A stretch of 64,000 nt of DNA, taken from Aurelia coerulea. Taxonomy: Eukaryota > Cnidaria > Scyphozoa > Semaeostomeae > Ulmaridae. This document shows positions 44,711-56,667 of this stretch, in pieces (within the stretch, counting starts at the first letter, position 1; each line of letters starts with the position of its first letter). The notes beneath the pieces are model-generated. The model made no database searches. It had not been told where the DNA came from and saw only the letters and a program-made list of their open reading frames with translations. Location of the stretch: assembly GCA_039566865.1 (NCBI GenBank), contig CM076957.1, positions 13,091,896 through 13,155,895 on the forward strand, written 5' to 3'. Both the position numbers and the translations under genes were made by a program.

Positions 44711-47700
44711 GTCCAATAAATAAGTGCCGTTTTTTGCCATGATCGTGCACTTTTGGATACCAGCATGAAACTTGGCACACACATAGAACTTGGTCAACTG
44801 AACAAATTTTGATATAGAAGCAACTTCAAAAATGGCCCATTGTCATGGTAACCAGTCGACAAAGCATTCTTTGAAAGCCCCTTGGTTACATCAATTTTAA
44901 AGCTGTACTTTTGAAAGTCATATATTTTTGGAAACATTTTATGCTTTCAATTGATTAAGTAATGGGAGAAAATGTTTTTCAATGGTTTTAGAAAGCATGG
45001 TTGCTATGGAAACCGCAATATCTGTGACGAAATAGGCATTTTTGCTTGAATTTGCATACATTTGAAAACATTTTTTCGGAAAAAGTATAAATAATACGGC
45101 CTTGACGCAATTTCAACAATTCCAGATATTTTCCAAGATGGCAGGGTTACCATGGCAACAACATCTTTTCTTCAGACTACCAACAATAGAAACTGCGAAC
45201 AACTGAAGGGAAGACACTCCGTCCTGAGGTCCATATTTCATCTTCTTATTTGATTGATAGATGAACTTTTGTCAAAACTTTCTTGAAATAGATGAATTCA
45301 CTGTTTCACACATCTTGTAGACGTCATCTCATTGAAAATATTTTCCATCACAGAAGCATAAGAAAGTACACTGCAAATGGGTTTTTTGCACTTATTCTTG
45401 CCATGCATCCTTTCTTGCAATAGCAGTGCAAAATATATCCTTGTCTATTCTTGATACTCTGGCATAACTGCATAGCAAACCAAATAAGACACTTAAGATA
45501 AATTGCTTTGAATATAATTAAATGAATTAAATAAAAAGATAAATCAAATCTTTTCTGTACCTTGATTGTTGTTAGACAGTGATGTTTTAAACATGCACCA
45601 TGATTATTCTCGCTGATTCGTCACAACTCTGCGTGCCCTATGCGTGCTGGCTTCCAAATCATTTGAAAGGAGGACTGAGTTAAATAAAGCATCCTGGCAT
45701 TGCAAGAGACCTTAGGAATGGAAGGTTCTGTGTTCAGAAATCAGCTACTATATTGCTATGCGCTAGCTACTATAAGTCAGCTAATATGAGCCAATGAATG
45801 AGAAAGTAAAAGGTGACGCGGAAGAGCAAAAGAATAGTGTCTTGGATGGTATCGGGTCCAGAATTGGCAAGTTGCAAGAACTGAAGAAACTACGGAAGAA
45901 GTTGGTAAGGCACATATTTCTGTGGTAAGGCAAATCTTGAAGATTCATCTGCATTCAACAAGCTATTTGCAAAGAACATCAATGCCTTGTATAATGCGTT
46001 TTTGAAGCTTACAATCGCATTTAGAGAAGAAGTGAGAGATTTACATTGCTTGGTGACCTTTGTTTGAAGGCAGCATTGAGAGTGAAAACACTTCAATTGG
46101 ATTAACGTACTAAGGAAGGGGTGGAATTTTATCTCTGCGTACTTTTCTGTGGTGAAATCAAGCAATTAGTGTATACGTTTGCTTTCCATAAACTTGCATT
46201 CAGAAAATCTTGGTGAATTATGTTGATGTTGAGCTTGAGATTTAACTAAAGTTTCTACGTAAAACGCGACCTCGACTTGGAAGAGAGGTCACAATACCTA
46301 ACATTGTCATAAGGCAAAAATTAACCAGCCTCATAAATTTATGAGTCGAAAATAAAAAAGTAAGCCAGAATTTCAGGAACCCAAAAAATCTCTTTACAAA
46401 TCATTGACCCGAAAAAGTAACCCTTGCCCAAATTTTAGACCCAAAAAAGTAACCTGAGCACCCCTATCCTACATATACCAGAGTGCCCCCCTGGGGCAGC
46501 ATGAAGAGTTTGTAAGCAGTGTATTGATTTGATGGGCCGCTCAGTCTCACTGAAAGAGAAGATTCATGTGGATAAGTTAGCAGTTTTCAGCAATCATGGA
46601 AAGTGGAAAGAAAGCAAAATCAATCTCAAGCTGAATGCTGTGAAGAATGATGCTCATCTGTTCTTTACAGAACGATCAGCTTTACATCGGCTGCCGGATA
46701 GAAGGATTAGAATTTAGAGGAATTCTCTTCACAGGAATGTTAGTCGCAAATGGTGAATCTGCATCAAATGTAACTTGCATCGTTTTGAATAGTGCAGTCA
46801 GCTTGCAAATGGTCTGACCAAAAACATGAAAGAATACTGCGAGAAAATATTTTTGCTTACGTTTCACTTCAGCTGGACAAGGTAAAGCGAATTGATTTAG
46901 CTTGGGATGAATACGTGAATGACAGTCACGAAACAGTGACACCGGCCAAGACATGACAAGGTGTTGCAGCAGCCTCCCCTTTCAAACTTTCAGTGATCCT
47001 TTGGGTACATCTTTGAACTGAATCAATAAGCTCAAAACTTTGCACAATTTAGATACGATAGTATTTTCATGCATCATTGTCAGACATGGTCAACTATGAG
47101 CTAGATTTCTAACTTGTCAGGCACCATCAATCAATTGCATCACTAGTACATTTACCGTTCGGCCCTTTCCAGAAGGCTAACGAATAGCAAACGTATTGAT
47201 CACAGGGTGAGGCCGAACTGTTGAAAGTCTACCACCTATGGAGGATTCCTCATGACAACATGCGAGGCGAGGAATGTTTCAAGCCTGCTTTGTGTGTACA
47301 ACAGACATCGCAAAGGAGCATGTAGCTACCAAATCCTTTATGTTGGGAATGGCAAATGGGAAATAAATGATGGATATGAGACATCTTGGATGCAAATGCA
47401 GGATACATCAAGAATTGGTCAAGAAGTCTATAAGGCTGATTTCCATTCAGCGGAACTTTCTGCGCGAGTGGAAACTTTATTGTTTACGAGAGAAAATGTC
47501 ACTCTGAAGTTGAAAAGAAAGTTGCGGTTGAGCAGCTATTGTATAAAATTCTGCTCACTGGGAAAATGCCGCTGAATGGAAAACAGCCTTTACACTGCTG
47601 TTATAGCAAGAAAGGATGCATGGCAAGAATAAGTGCAAAAAACCCATTTGCAGTGTACTTTCTTATGCTTCTGTGATGGAAAATATTTTCAATGAGATGA

Positions 47701-48302
47701 CGTCTACAAGATGTGCGAAACAGTGAATTCATCTATTTCAAGAAAGTTTTGACAAAAGTTCATCTAGCAATCAAATAAGAAGATGAAATATGGACCTTAG
47801 GACGGAGTGTCTTCCCTTCAGTTGTTCGCAGTTTCCATTGTTGGTAGTCTGAAGAAAAGATGTTGTTGCCATGGTAACCCTGCCATCTTAGAAAATATCT
47901 CAACATGTTGCATTTGCATCAAGGCCGTATTATTTTTACTTTTTCCGAAAAAAATTTTTCGAATGTATACAAGTTTAAGAACAAATGCCCATTTTGTCAC
48001 AAATATTGCGGTTTCCATAGCAACCATGCTTTCTAAACCGTTGAAAAACATTTCCTCCCATTACTTAATCAATTGAAAGCATGAAATGCTTCCAAAAATA
48101 TATGACTTTCAAAAGTACAGCTTTGAAATTGATGTAACCAAGGGGCTTTCAAAGAATGCTTTGTCAACTGGTTACCATGACAACGGGCCATTTTTGAAGT
48201 TGCTTCTATATCAAAATTTCATCAGTTGACCAAGTTCTATGTGTGTGCCAAGTTTCATGTTGGTATCCAAAAGTGCACGATTTTTGCACTTATTTACTGG
48301 AC
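44711..48302. mobile_element. TA fold-back element, GTCCA(A/G)TAAATAAGTGC ends
   Basis: Flanked by TA (44709-44710 and 48303-48304). Arms of about 720 nt: 44711-45432 pairs with 47591-48302, clearly alignable, with scattered mismatches and short indels. The loop of about 2.15 kb (45433-47590) contains a TTAA miniature element at its right edge and no recognised gene. Frames seen in the loop do not resemble known proteins. Confidence 0.82.
47433..47590. mobile_element. TTAA miniature element, copy 2
   Basis: Inverted ends AAGGCTGATTTCCATTCAGC and AAGGCTGTTTTCCATTCAGC. The interior aligns with the reverse complement of 13089-13248 (shared GAGAAAATGTC, then AGAAAGTT(G/A)CGG(T/C)TGAGC). The flanking TTAA has decayed (ATAA and TTTA). 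Confidence 0.78.
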
Positions 48303-48304
48303 TA

Positions 48305-49335
48305 TAGTCGTTATATTTAAGTTTAGCTTTCAGAAAGAGTTAATGAACATGTTTACCGTGATTTGCTCAGTCTGAGGGCGTTTCCTTATTTTCAAATCGA
48401 TTTTGTTGCGAAACCTGACCATTTAGGGCAAAGCCTCTCTATGTCCCCCAAGCTCCCCGACTTTTATTAATTATCTATTACCTACATTTTGATGAAAATT
48501 TTTTGAACAAGACGACTCGCAGGTCACGTGACATGCCTATATTTGGAAGGAGGTAGCAGCAAAATCATTTTTTTCAATGATTTCAATGGAAAGATTTGGT
48601 TGAATTATGATGTATTATATAGCAAATGAATCGGCAAGCAAAGGGCTTCAATTTGAGACCAGAATTTCTAGAATTTGATGATGTCAGCATTTTTTATAAT
48701 GACGTCATTTTGGCCGTCATTTCGGACTAATAAGCAATTTTTGCCAATTTTCCCACAATTTTTCAATAAAAAGCACTCTAATGAAACATTTGTAATAGGT
48801 TATCACAATTTTTGTAGGTTATTTTGGAATTGGCTAATTTCTGACAAAATATCACTCCAAAATCGTTATTTTCAATAAAATAACATTTTATAGCCAAATT
48901 TGTTGACAAAGTGAACTAAAAACTGCACGAAGTTAATGCAAAATCTTCTTTGAAATCTAATTTAACTTGGAAGCCTAATTTTCACAGATTTTCAACTTTG
49001 TGACGTCACTGTGACGTCATAAGGCATGGCAGCCACACCCAAATTACGCTACCAGCTAAAATTACTTGTTCCGTAACTGTGCTAAGTTGTATTGAATTCC
49101 GGTGAGTCTAAGGCAGTTTTCAGAGGAGGGGTGGAAAGCATCCCTCCCCCCCCTCCTCATAAATGGTAGCTCGAAAAAAGCAAATATGGATTAGGGTTAA
49201 AGCATGGAAACAGGCTTTTCCCTCCTCTGGGCCTGTTTTTCTTTCTGCTTCTCCATGTTCACAACTAATATCCTTCTTCAAATCCTTCCATACTAGCGAA
49301 AATATTCTTTGAGCTTGTTTCTACATTTTTTCATT
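48305..49335. other. Non-coding stretch
   Basis: No gene seen. The segment 48515-48560 (GTCACGTGACATGCCTATATTTGG) resembles 24110-24145 in the TTAA element at 23949, which hints at a related transposon interior. Confidence 0.5.
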
Positions 49336-50125
49336 TTGTTTTTTTATACATTCTGCTAAAAATTTACAATACATATTTACTTAATTACTATACTTACAAG
49401 CTACTCTACTCTACTACAAGGACAAGACCACGGGGAGCAATAACTATGTCTACCCACGTGGCTATTTAGATAAAGAAAAAATCGAAAAAAGACGCGAAAC
49501 TACAGGTAACTACAACAAAAATGAGAGAACGTTTACTTAAAAGGGACGAGGTGGCTATATATGACTTGCTACCGAGTTTTAGATTTCTAATCAAACCGAC
49601 CAGTTTTATGGATAAAGCAGAGAGTTAACAAGAGTATATCTTTATTGATAACATCGGGAAAATCGTTATCACCATATAATACAATCTGCATTAGAAATTC
49701 GTTCGAAAGATTTGTATGTCCAAGTGGTCGTAATAATGCAGAAACACCAGCGAGAAGATCTCTACGTGGCACTTCAAAAGAAGGGCAGAGCAACAAAAAG
49801 TGTTCCGTATCCTCAATGCCATCGTTGGTAGGGCCCATTGGGTTTAAAGTATCCCTGAAATTGTGGTTGAATTTGTGAAAATTAAATTTACTGAGACCAA
49901 CCCTAAATTGGGTAAGATATGATAATCCTGTCGGATCATGATGTATCCGAAAGACAGATTTTGGAAGGGGACGAATTTTGGATAGCAGCTTTGTTTTAAA
50001 AGCAGCAATAGAAGGTGCAAGTCTAATTTCTGGATCAAGCTTATTCCATTCAGACAGACAGTGAGGATAGAAGCTGGATTTAAATTTATCAGTCCTTGTT
50101 TTAATTCGCCCGATGGTTCTCATTC
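49336..50125 (-). pseudogene. LINE-A3: 3' part of a LINE-A copy
   Basis: Begins with a T-rich tail at 49337. The 3' UTR is like LINE-A2. An open frame at 49587-50123 is equivalent to the LINE-A C-terminus (SSFYPHCLSEWNKLDPEIRL, TEHFLLLCPSFEVPRRDLL, FIHKTGRFD). The first Cys of the Cys/His segment is Gly here (NPMGPTNDG). It is 5' truncated near 50125. Confidence 0.88.
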
Positions 50126-50519
50126 TGCATTGTTCATTGCTGAAAGTGCATCGAGGTCAAACCAAACTCAAACGTTTGAAGCAAATTCCTTGGAAGCTGC
50201 TCTTCTAAAATGTATGTTCTTTTGCTTCATCATCAAAGGTAACATGTGGGGGCAACAATCAAAAAGAAGGAGAGTAGACATGCTGCAACTGCCTGAACCA
50301 CAGTTTGCTTCAAGGAGACACAGAAGTACAGTATGAAATAGCATTAGGTAAAAGTTAAAAATATTTATGGCATGGGAACGACTTTGATGCTATGATAAAA
50401 GTATGCAAACGAAGCAGAAAGAGTAGAACATCATAAATTGAAAAGGACCACGAAAAATTTTCCTCTTTTCACCAGCGGCCATTATGTAATTGTTACTCCT
50501 TTTCGGTAGGGGCTATGAA

Positions 50520-51340
50520 TATCTTTTTAAGAAAAGTCGAATATCCTCCGCCAACAGTAGAAGATACTTAGTGACAGGTCCCTTAAATTGTTCAGTTCTT
50601 GTCCTAATTTGTCCAGCAGCAGGTTGATTATGAAAACATAAAAGACAATTTTGCAAAAGATGGGGTCGGGGGCATTTGATTAAGATGCGTTGCGTTCTAT
50701 AATGGAATCAACAATGATTCCATAGAAATTCGATCATCAAGCGCAATGCATCCTGTTAAAATACCCCAGACGCAGTCTTTACCGGAATCGTCTGTTATAC
50801 TTATTCAGTTGTGCAATAGAATCCCTTGTATTGGCTGGTGTTAGGTTGTTAATTATTTGTAGATCATGAGGAGTCGTCTACCCCATCTTCTTCCATACAA
50901 GGATTCCCATTGTAGCACATGACACAGCCTCCTTGCATGGAATGTGGTAAGTCACGTCACCGTAGCCCAAATGGGGTCTAAAAACACTTTGTAAAGTACA
51001 TTTAAGGTCTCACTGGAAAGATATTTGGTAAGAAACTTCTTGTTGTTTTCTCGATTTCGCAATTGCCGAATTGTTGTGACCAGAGAAAGAAAGCCTTGAG
51101 CCCAGTATAACTCTTTGCGCTATTGTTGAAAGTTATGATTTAGTCTCTCTTTGTTCAGAAAATATTTCCACAGCTTGCTTTCTAGGGTTGAAGGACATTC
51201 TCCATCTATGCGCCCATGAATTTATACGATTCAAGCCATCGTTCATATCATCAGCTGCAAGTTTAGGATCCTTTTTTATATATCACAGTTAAAACTAAAA
51301 TTCAGCTAAATACAATATTCTGTGCCGTCCGCAGCAGAAA
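50520..51340 (-). pseudogene. Degenerate LINE-A-like fragment
   Basis: Minus-strand remnants similar to the reverse transcriptase thumb and C-terminal region of LINE-A (a GQIRTRTEQFKGP stretch near 50590, MSFNP-like sequence near 51200). Frames are shattered. It repeats a region also present in LINE-A3, so it is a separate copy. 50126-50520 between them is not recognised. Confidence 0.6.
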
Positions 51341-52150
51341 TAGACATGACGTCATCTGGTTCTGGCTATTAACGGCACTTAACAATTTCTTTGACAACAA
51401 TGTTATTAAGCACTTTGTGTGCTATGGCACCATTCCATTTTGACAGGCGCTAGCATGCGCCAGCTTAGTTTAGGTGAATTGTTGTAAAAAAACTATGCAC
51501 TGGTGCAAAACCTGTGCAAAGATGGTTAGATGTGAGTTGCCAATGACTGATGCCATATTGGCTGAATTTGTGTACCAGTTTGCGTACTGGTCATCTTTTT
51601 GTGGGAGTGAGGCTGGACCAGGGCTAGGGAATGTGGCTTGTGGCTATATTGCTTCTGGGGTGACACATCCCTAACACACTCCCAGGTAGTTTCGCTCCCG
51701 CTCTGGCTGCAATTTCTCGTTACCAGTACGTTTTTACTAGTCTGGTTCGCTCATCTTCAGCGGGTTCAAACCCATTTGCTGAAGTTTACGTCACCAGTTA
51801 CGTTTTTACGAGTTTGGTGGCTCATTACCATGGTGGCTCATTTCAAAACCATAAACTTGGCCTAAAATCTAATGGATCTAAAGTTTTTAACCCTTGAAGG
51901 CTCGAAATTTCTACAGCCACAACAACTAAAGTATGCCTTACAACGAATGTGGAGATGTCAATCAAGGTTCAAAATTGTCAATCAACACGACGAGCAGTAC
52001 CCATCAAAATTTGGTACAACGATTTAAGCTAAGAGTCACGATACTAAGAGCCAAGATGCTCATTAAAACCAATACGCTATCTTATGGAACGATTCTTTAT
52101 CATTTAGACGAAGCACAGGTTTCACATAGCCTCTAGTCTATTATAGAGAA
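51340..52150. other. Non-coding stretch
   Basis: No gene seen. A partial direct repeat (TTACCAGTACGTTTTTACTA at about 51720 and CACCAGTTACGTTTTTACGA at about 51792) is the only structure found. Confidence 0.5.
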
Positions 52151-52169
52151 ATTCAAAATTAGTCTTGAT

Positions 52170-53455
52170 GAAGGTGGCAAGGCAGGGGCCATGTTGATGG
52201 ACCTCTCGAAAGCATTTGATTGCATTAGATATGACCTCTTGATTGCAAAACTGCATGCACATGTCAAAACTTATTAACGATTACCTTACAAACAGAAAAC
52301 AGAGAGTCAAGGTAAATGGTTCCTTCAGCTCTTGGAAAGACCTAAACCCAGTGTTCTTCAGGGGTCAGTCTTAGACCCTCTGCTGTTTAACATACATACA
52401 ATGATCTCTTACTGTTTATTCAAAACTCGGATATCTGTAACAATGCAGATGACACTACAATCTATGCTTGCGATAAGAAGCTAGACAACATAACTCATAA
52501 GCTTGAAAATGACTGCCATGCAGCCTTAAAGTGGTTTGCCGACAACTTCATCAAAATAAAATGCAGATAAATTTCATCTCTTGGTCATTGGGCAGAGATG
52601 TGATGATCCAGTTACAGCTAGAATTGGAAATGCTGATATCGTTGATAGCTCTGAAGAGAAATTACTCAGAATTCATATTGATAGCAAAGTTTTCCTCAAC
52701 CATCACGCTTCGAAACTCTGCCAAAAAGCTAGCAATAAACTGTATGCACTTGCCCGCATATCCCAATATATGGATCAGAGCTAACTAAGGAATTTGATGA
52801 GGGCATTTATTACGAGTCAGTTTTAATACTGGCCTTTAATCTGGATGACAAAATACAGGAAAGGGCTTTGATAATTAGATACAGGGACACTGAATCTACT
52901 TTTACTGAGCCAGTACAGAAGGACTGTGCAGTTACTATTCATGCAAAGAACATCCAAATACTTATGACTGAGATGTACAAAACTAGAAATGAACAGAACC
53001 CTTCATTTATGCAGGAAATCTTCTGTGAAAATACAAGTCACTACAATTTGCGTAACAAAAATGCATTTATTCAACCAAGTCTGAGATCTGTCAACAACGG
53101 GAGAAAGCGTCCCATTCAAAGGTCCGCAGCTGTGGCAAACGTTACCACCAACAATTCAGAATTCAGAATCCCTAATTGTCAGTTTAAAACAAAGATAAAA
53201 CATTGGTACGGAGAAAGCTTCCCATGCAAATTATGCCGCATTTATTCTGAATTTGGGCTTTTTATAATAAATATCCTTAGATATCTGCTTTTATGCTGTA
53301 TAGTTTTGATAACTTATAAATATTTTATCCACTATTTTTCTCATATAATATTTGTATTTTAAGTTTTAACGTTGGAATTAATTAGCTGATTACTTTTAGC
53401 TATCTTTGTATTGTAATCCAACGACAAAGAAATTGATAATAAAACAATAATCTGG
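52170..53455 (+). pseudogene. LINE-B2: CR1-group LINE, degenerate
   Basis: Same family as LINE-B1. MLMDLSKAFDCIRYDLLIAK opens the reverse transcriptase. After several frame changes come NADDTTIYACDKK, EEKLLRIHIDSKVF, TIHAKNIQILMTEMYKTRNE, NPSFMQEIFCE and a Cys tail CKLCRIYSEFG. The 3' UTR ends at AAATTGATAATAAAACAATAA (about 53428-53450). There are many frameshifts. It is 5' truncated near the catalytic region. Confidence 0.85.
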
Positions 53456-53759
53456 GCTGTCTTGTACTACCTACAAAATGTTAATTTGTAACTATGAGCT
53501 CGTTCTGACCGAGAACAGGACAATCTTTTCAAGAGTCTTGAATTGGAACTGATGAAACTAAAGAAAAACCATTCCTTGTTAAATTTGTTTCCCAAGTGCC
53601 GAAAATATTATAAATTAAACGAATAAGCCGATCTCAAATATTCTTATTTTCATCGATCGATAGAGGTCTAGCGTAAATTGAATCAAAATTGAATTGAATA
53701 AACCCCACAAAGAATGAAATTTCAAATTACAAATGTGAGAATAGCAAATAACAACTTAC

Positions 53760-53831
53760 ATTTGGTACTTCTAGTTCCTGTTTTTTATCAGCTGCCTTCG
53801 CTTCTGCTTGTACACCAAGCTCAGAATTGGA
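53760..53831 (-). CDS. Candidate upstream exon of the CAP-Gly gene
   Basis: 72-bp segment with the minus-strand acceptor TAATTTTAG at 53832 and a strong donor CAAAT/GTAAGT at 53759. It encodes 24 residues (LGVQAEAKAADKKQELEVPN at its end), which look like charged linker sequence. Phase 0 at both ends, compatible with the candidate exon at 43983-44081 or directly with 42639-43326. The rest of 53456-53905 has no other signal. Confidence 0.55.
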
Positions 53832-53909
53832 CTAAAATTAAAGTTTAAACTTGATGAAAACACAAAAAGAACAACATGTTACCTCGACGTTGCGCTAGAC
53901 CCTCACATA

Positions 53910-54115
53910 CAGGGTGATACTTAAAGAAAACTTTACGAGTAAGATCGCACTTTGCTTCTTGAAATCAAAGCTATTTTGACATGCTTTGCATTGACCACGT
54001 AACATCTCAAAATGTAGCTGGGCTTAAATGCTGACAGAAGCATTTAGCTGATAACGTTCAGTCTCGATGAATAAGACATTTGTGAAGCTGGTGATTTTTA
54101 TTTTGGTTCACCCGG
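53910..54115. mobile_element. Possible small TA element
   Basis: Flanked by TA. CAGGGTGA on the left pairs only with CCGGGTGA from the right, so the inverted ends are short. 206 bp, no coding. Confidence 0.4.
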
Positions 54116-54174
54116 TATAATAAGAGTACCATCGCCTCGAAGAGCCCACCCAACACATTCTCTGAATTTTAGCC

Positions 54175-55459
54175 CGAGGGGTGTATCACGAGCGGAAATC
54201 TCGTACACCTAGCTCAGAAATCCAAAATCAAATCCGTAAATCTTTCAAAGTTTTAAAAATCCATCAAATCCTTCTAAAAACAAGCAAACCCCAGAAATCC
54301 TGATGAAATCCTTAAAATCCTTAGGATTTTTATGAAATCCAGAGAAATCTGTCCAAATCTCTTGAAATCTCTCAAACCTTTTCAAAATTGTCGAGATCTT
54401 CAGCCTGTGAAGTCTCAAATTGCACCATTTTTGGATGAAAACGAGACTCTAGAGTGGAAATGAGGCTTTTTTCGTTTCAAATTTTTGAGTAAGAGGCTGC
54501 TAAGAGCAGTTGCTTTGCAACATACCAACAAACAAAACCACGTTTTGTTCGTTTCCTAAGTCGTGTTTTGCATGCATGCCAGCTAGACTTGTCCCAAGAC
54601 TATCTCTTCAGTCCGTCTAACCCATACCGTCCCCTAGTTCCCTTCACGGTAGTTCCTGGATCCGCCATTTCCTGGATCCGCCATTCCAGCATTCCGTCCA
54701 GAGAGCTCGGGGGATCTCACGTAGGCTATCTCTCTCCAGCTCTCTTCACGGAATGTTGGAATGGTGGATCCAGGAAATGACGGATCCAGGAACTACCATA
54801 AAGGGAACGGTAAGACGGACTGAAGAGATAGACTTGGGGCAAGTCTACATGCCAGCAGGAGGAGCTTCTTATTACTACAGGTAGAATTACTTTTGCCGCA
54901 CATTTCAAAAAATTGCAGTGGCAGGAAAGCTCCCTGTACAAAGTTTTAGCCTTGTAGCAGGGATTATGACCTTGTTGTTGTGACCTTGTACTAACCTTGA
55001 AGAAAATTACAAGGCTATCAGTAAGATTCTAAGTTACAACCAGTCTAGCACAATGCTTCCACAAGGTTTCAACAAGGCTAATTAGCACTTTTCGAGCCAT
55101 TTACAAGGTTACAGCGAGGCTAAAACAAGTTCACAAGGCCATAACTACAAGGCTTGTACATGGCTATTACATGGCCTTGTATTTTCCTACAGGTTTGCAC
55201 CGTCAAAGTCACACACAATGTAAAAAAACTGAATGGGAAGGCCATCATTTGTTGCATAAAAGACACATTTCACAAGGTTGAAGCTTATTTTGAACGGAAT
55301 CCTTGAAAACATAGTGAAAAATGTCGAAATAATTATTTTCAGAAATCCCTGAAATCCTGGGAAATCCAACTAGAAATCCGGAAATCCTTACCAAATTTTG
55401 AAGGATTTCAGAAATCCGGGAAATCTCGTAGGCTTTTTTGGCTCGTGATACACCTCTCG
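54175..55459. mobile_element. Element with CGAGRGGTGTATCACGAGC ends and AAATCC arms
   Basis: 1,285 bp. The inverted ends CGAGGGGTGTATCACGAGC and CGAGAGGTGTATCACGAGC are flanked by an 8-bp duplication with one mismatch (TTTTAGCC at 54167-54174, TTTTAGCG at 55460-55467), as in hAT elements. Both subterminal regions (54220-54400 and 55330-55430) are degenerate AAATCC / GGATTT repeats. It contains a TA element at 54586-54845. Low-complexity ACAAGGCT-type repeats fill 54950-55180. No transposase. Confidence 0.78.
54586..54845. mobile_element. TA miniature fold-back nested in the 54175-55459 element
   Basis: 260 bp flanked by TA. Arms: GACTTGTCCCAAGACTATCT on the left, pairing through TCAGTCCGTCT and GTTCCTGGATCCGCC, for about 100 nt. 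GGATCC is repeated several times near the centre. Confidence 0.8.
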
Positions 55460-55660
55460 TTTTAGCGCTGATTCTAATCTTTTAGAAGTAGTTAAGTCTG
55501 GGACTATCACATGAAATAAAGTTCAAAAATGGATAGTTGACTTAATATTCTTGCTTTCTATTTGTATCAGCTTGTTCCCAGTAAGTTATTGTTTTGCTGA
55601 TTAGAACTTTCTTGGGGTACTTGAAATGTCACCGTAAGTGGTGGTTCATTTCTTCATTTA

Positions 55661-56091
55661 ATGTAAAAGCTCTATTAAGCCCCCGGAGGGCTTATTTAAT
55701 TTCGAACACTCCAGAGGGGGCGGGGCTTGAAAGAGAGGGGGCTTATTAGAGAGGGGGCTTATTCACACAATGAAATGACGAGGCTATATATGATAGATTT
55801 TCAGCTCTTTTACCCAATATTTTGCCTATTCAAAATACAATTTTACGTGTCAAATACATAAAGTCGGCACAGTTTTATCCCAAACAATACCAAAATTAAC
55901 ATGCAAACTTGTTTAGCTAAATAAATGGAAAATCTTTAGTGACTTCAGGATTTTGATATACTTGGGGGGGGGGGCTTAATAGAGAGGGGGACTTATTTAG
56001 AATTTTGGCTCAGATGAGAGGGGCATATTAGAAAGGGGGCTTAATAGAAAGGGGGTATAATAGAAAGGGAGAATAAATAGAGCTTTTACAG
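55661..56091. mobile_element. TA element with TGTAAAAGCTCTATT ends and G-rich repeats
   Basis: 431 bp flanked by TA, with inverted ends (A/C)TGTAAAAGCTCTATT. The interior has repeated GAGAGGGGGCTTATTA-type units on both sides (55680-55770 and 55965-56070). No coding. Confidence 0.8.
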
Positions 56092-56156
56092 TATTTTGCG
56101 AAACGGCGTTTTTCTTTTGATTCAATTACATCCATAAAATGCTGGTGAATGTTATA

Positions 56157-56628
56157 CCGGGTGTCCCAACAAAAAGCAACGAATTTGATTGGGACTAGCG
56201 ACAAGAGTCTAGGTCCAATCAATCCAAAACAATTTTTGATATAGTCCTCGATAGCTAACTTGAAGATAAATACCTTGTTCATTGATATTGGTGCATGGAG
56301 AGTTGGAATATCAATCTTGAAAGTCCAAATTTGCTTCCATCTCCAACCAGAGGTTTCGGGTTTTGGCCTAACGGAAAACGTCTCGAGGAATCTCCTCAGT
56401 CATTGCATAGTGTAGTAGTGTGAGCATGTTAAGGCACACATGTTTAGGCACACATTTCAATTGAAATTTGAAAGCTAAAAATTGACAAACATAAGAATGT
56501 CGAAGGGAAAATTCACAAAGGAATATATTTCTTCAATAATAGTGCACCTGCAAAAGAGCCAAGCACGAATGAGCAATTTTAAGGATCATATCCAGGAATA
56601 ATTTTCCCTTGGGTATATTTGATTTCTT

Positions 56629-56667
<39 letters not shown>

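Larger units (their letters stand above)
43718..49196. mobile_element. Possible outer TTAA-type element (CCCTAATCCATA ends)
   Basis: CCCTAATCCATA after TTAG at 43714-43717 pairs with TATGGATTAGGG before TTAA at 49197-49200. A second inverted match (GCCCTAAATGGTCAG at about 43790-43804 and its complement at about 48417-48431) lies inside. The flank is TTAG on one side and TTAA on the other, and the region would include the candidate exon 43983-44081. One of the two calls is probably wrong. Confidence 0.35.

Noticed and set aside
47252..47575. A 107-residue plus-strand frame in the loop of the 44711-48302 fold-back
   Set aside because: It runs into the TTAA miniature element at 47433, so part of it is transposon sequence, and it has no recognisable motif.
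50061..50336. A 91-residue plus-strand frame with a basic C-terminus
   Set aside because: Its first part is antisense to LINE-A3, and no splice sites or motifs support it.
51690..51800. A tRNA-like B box (GGGTTCAAACCC near 51768)
   Set aside because: No matching A box, anticodon arm or acceptor stem could be paired around it.
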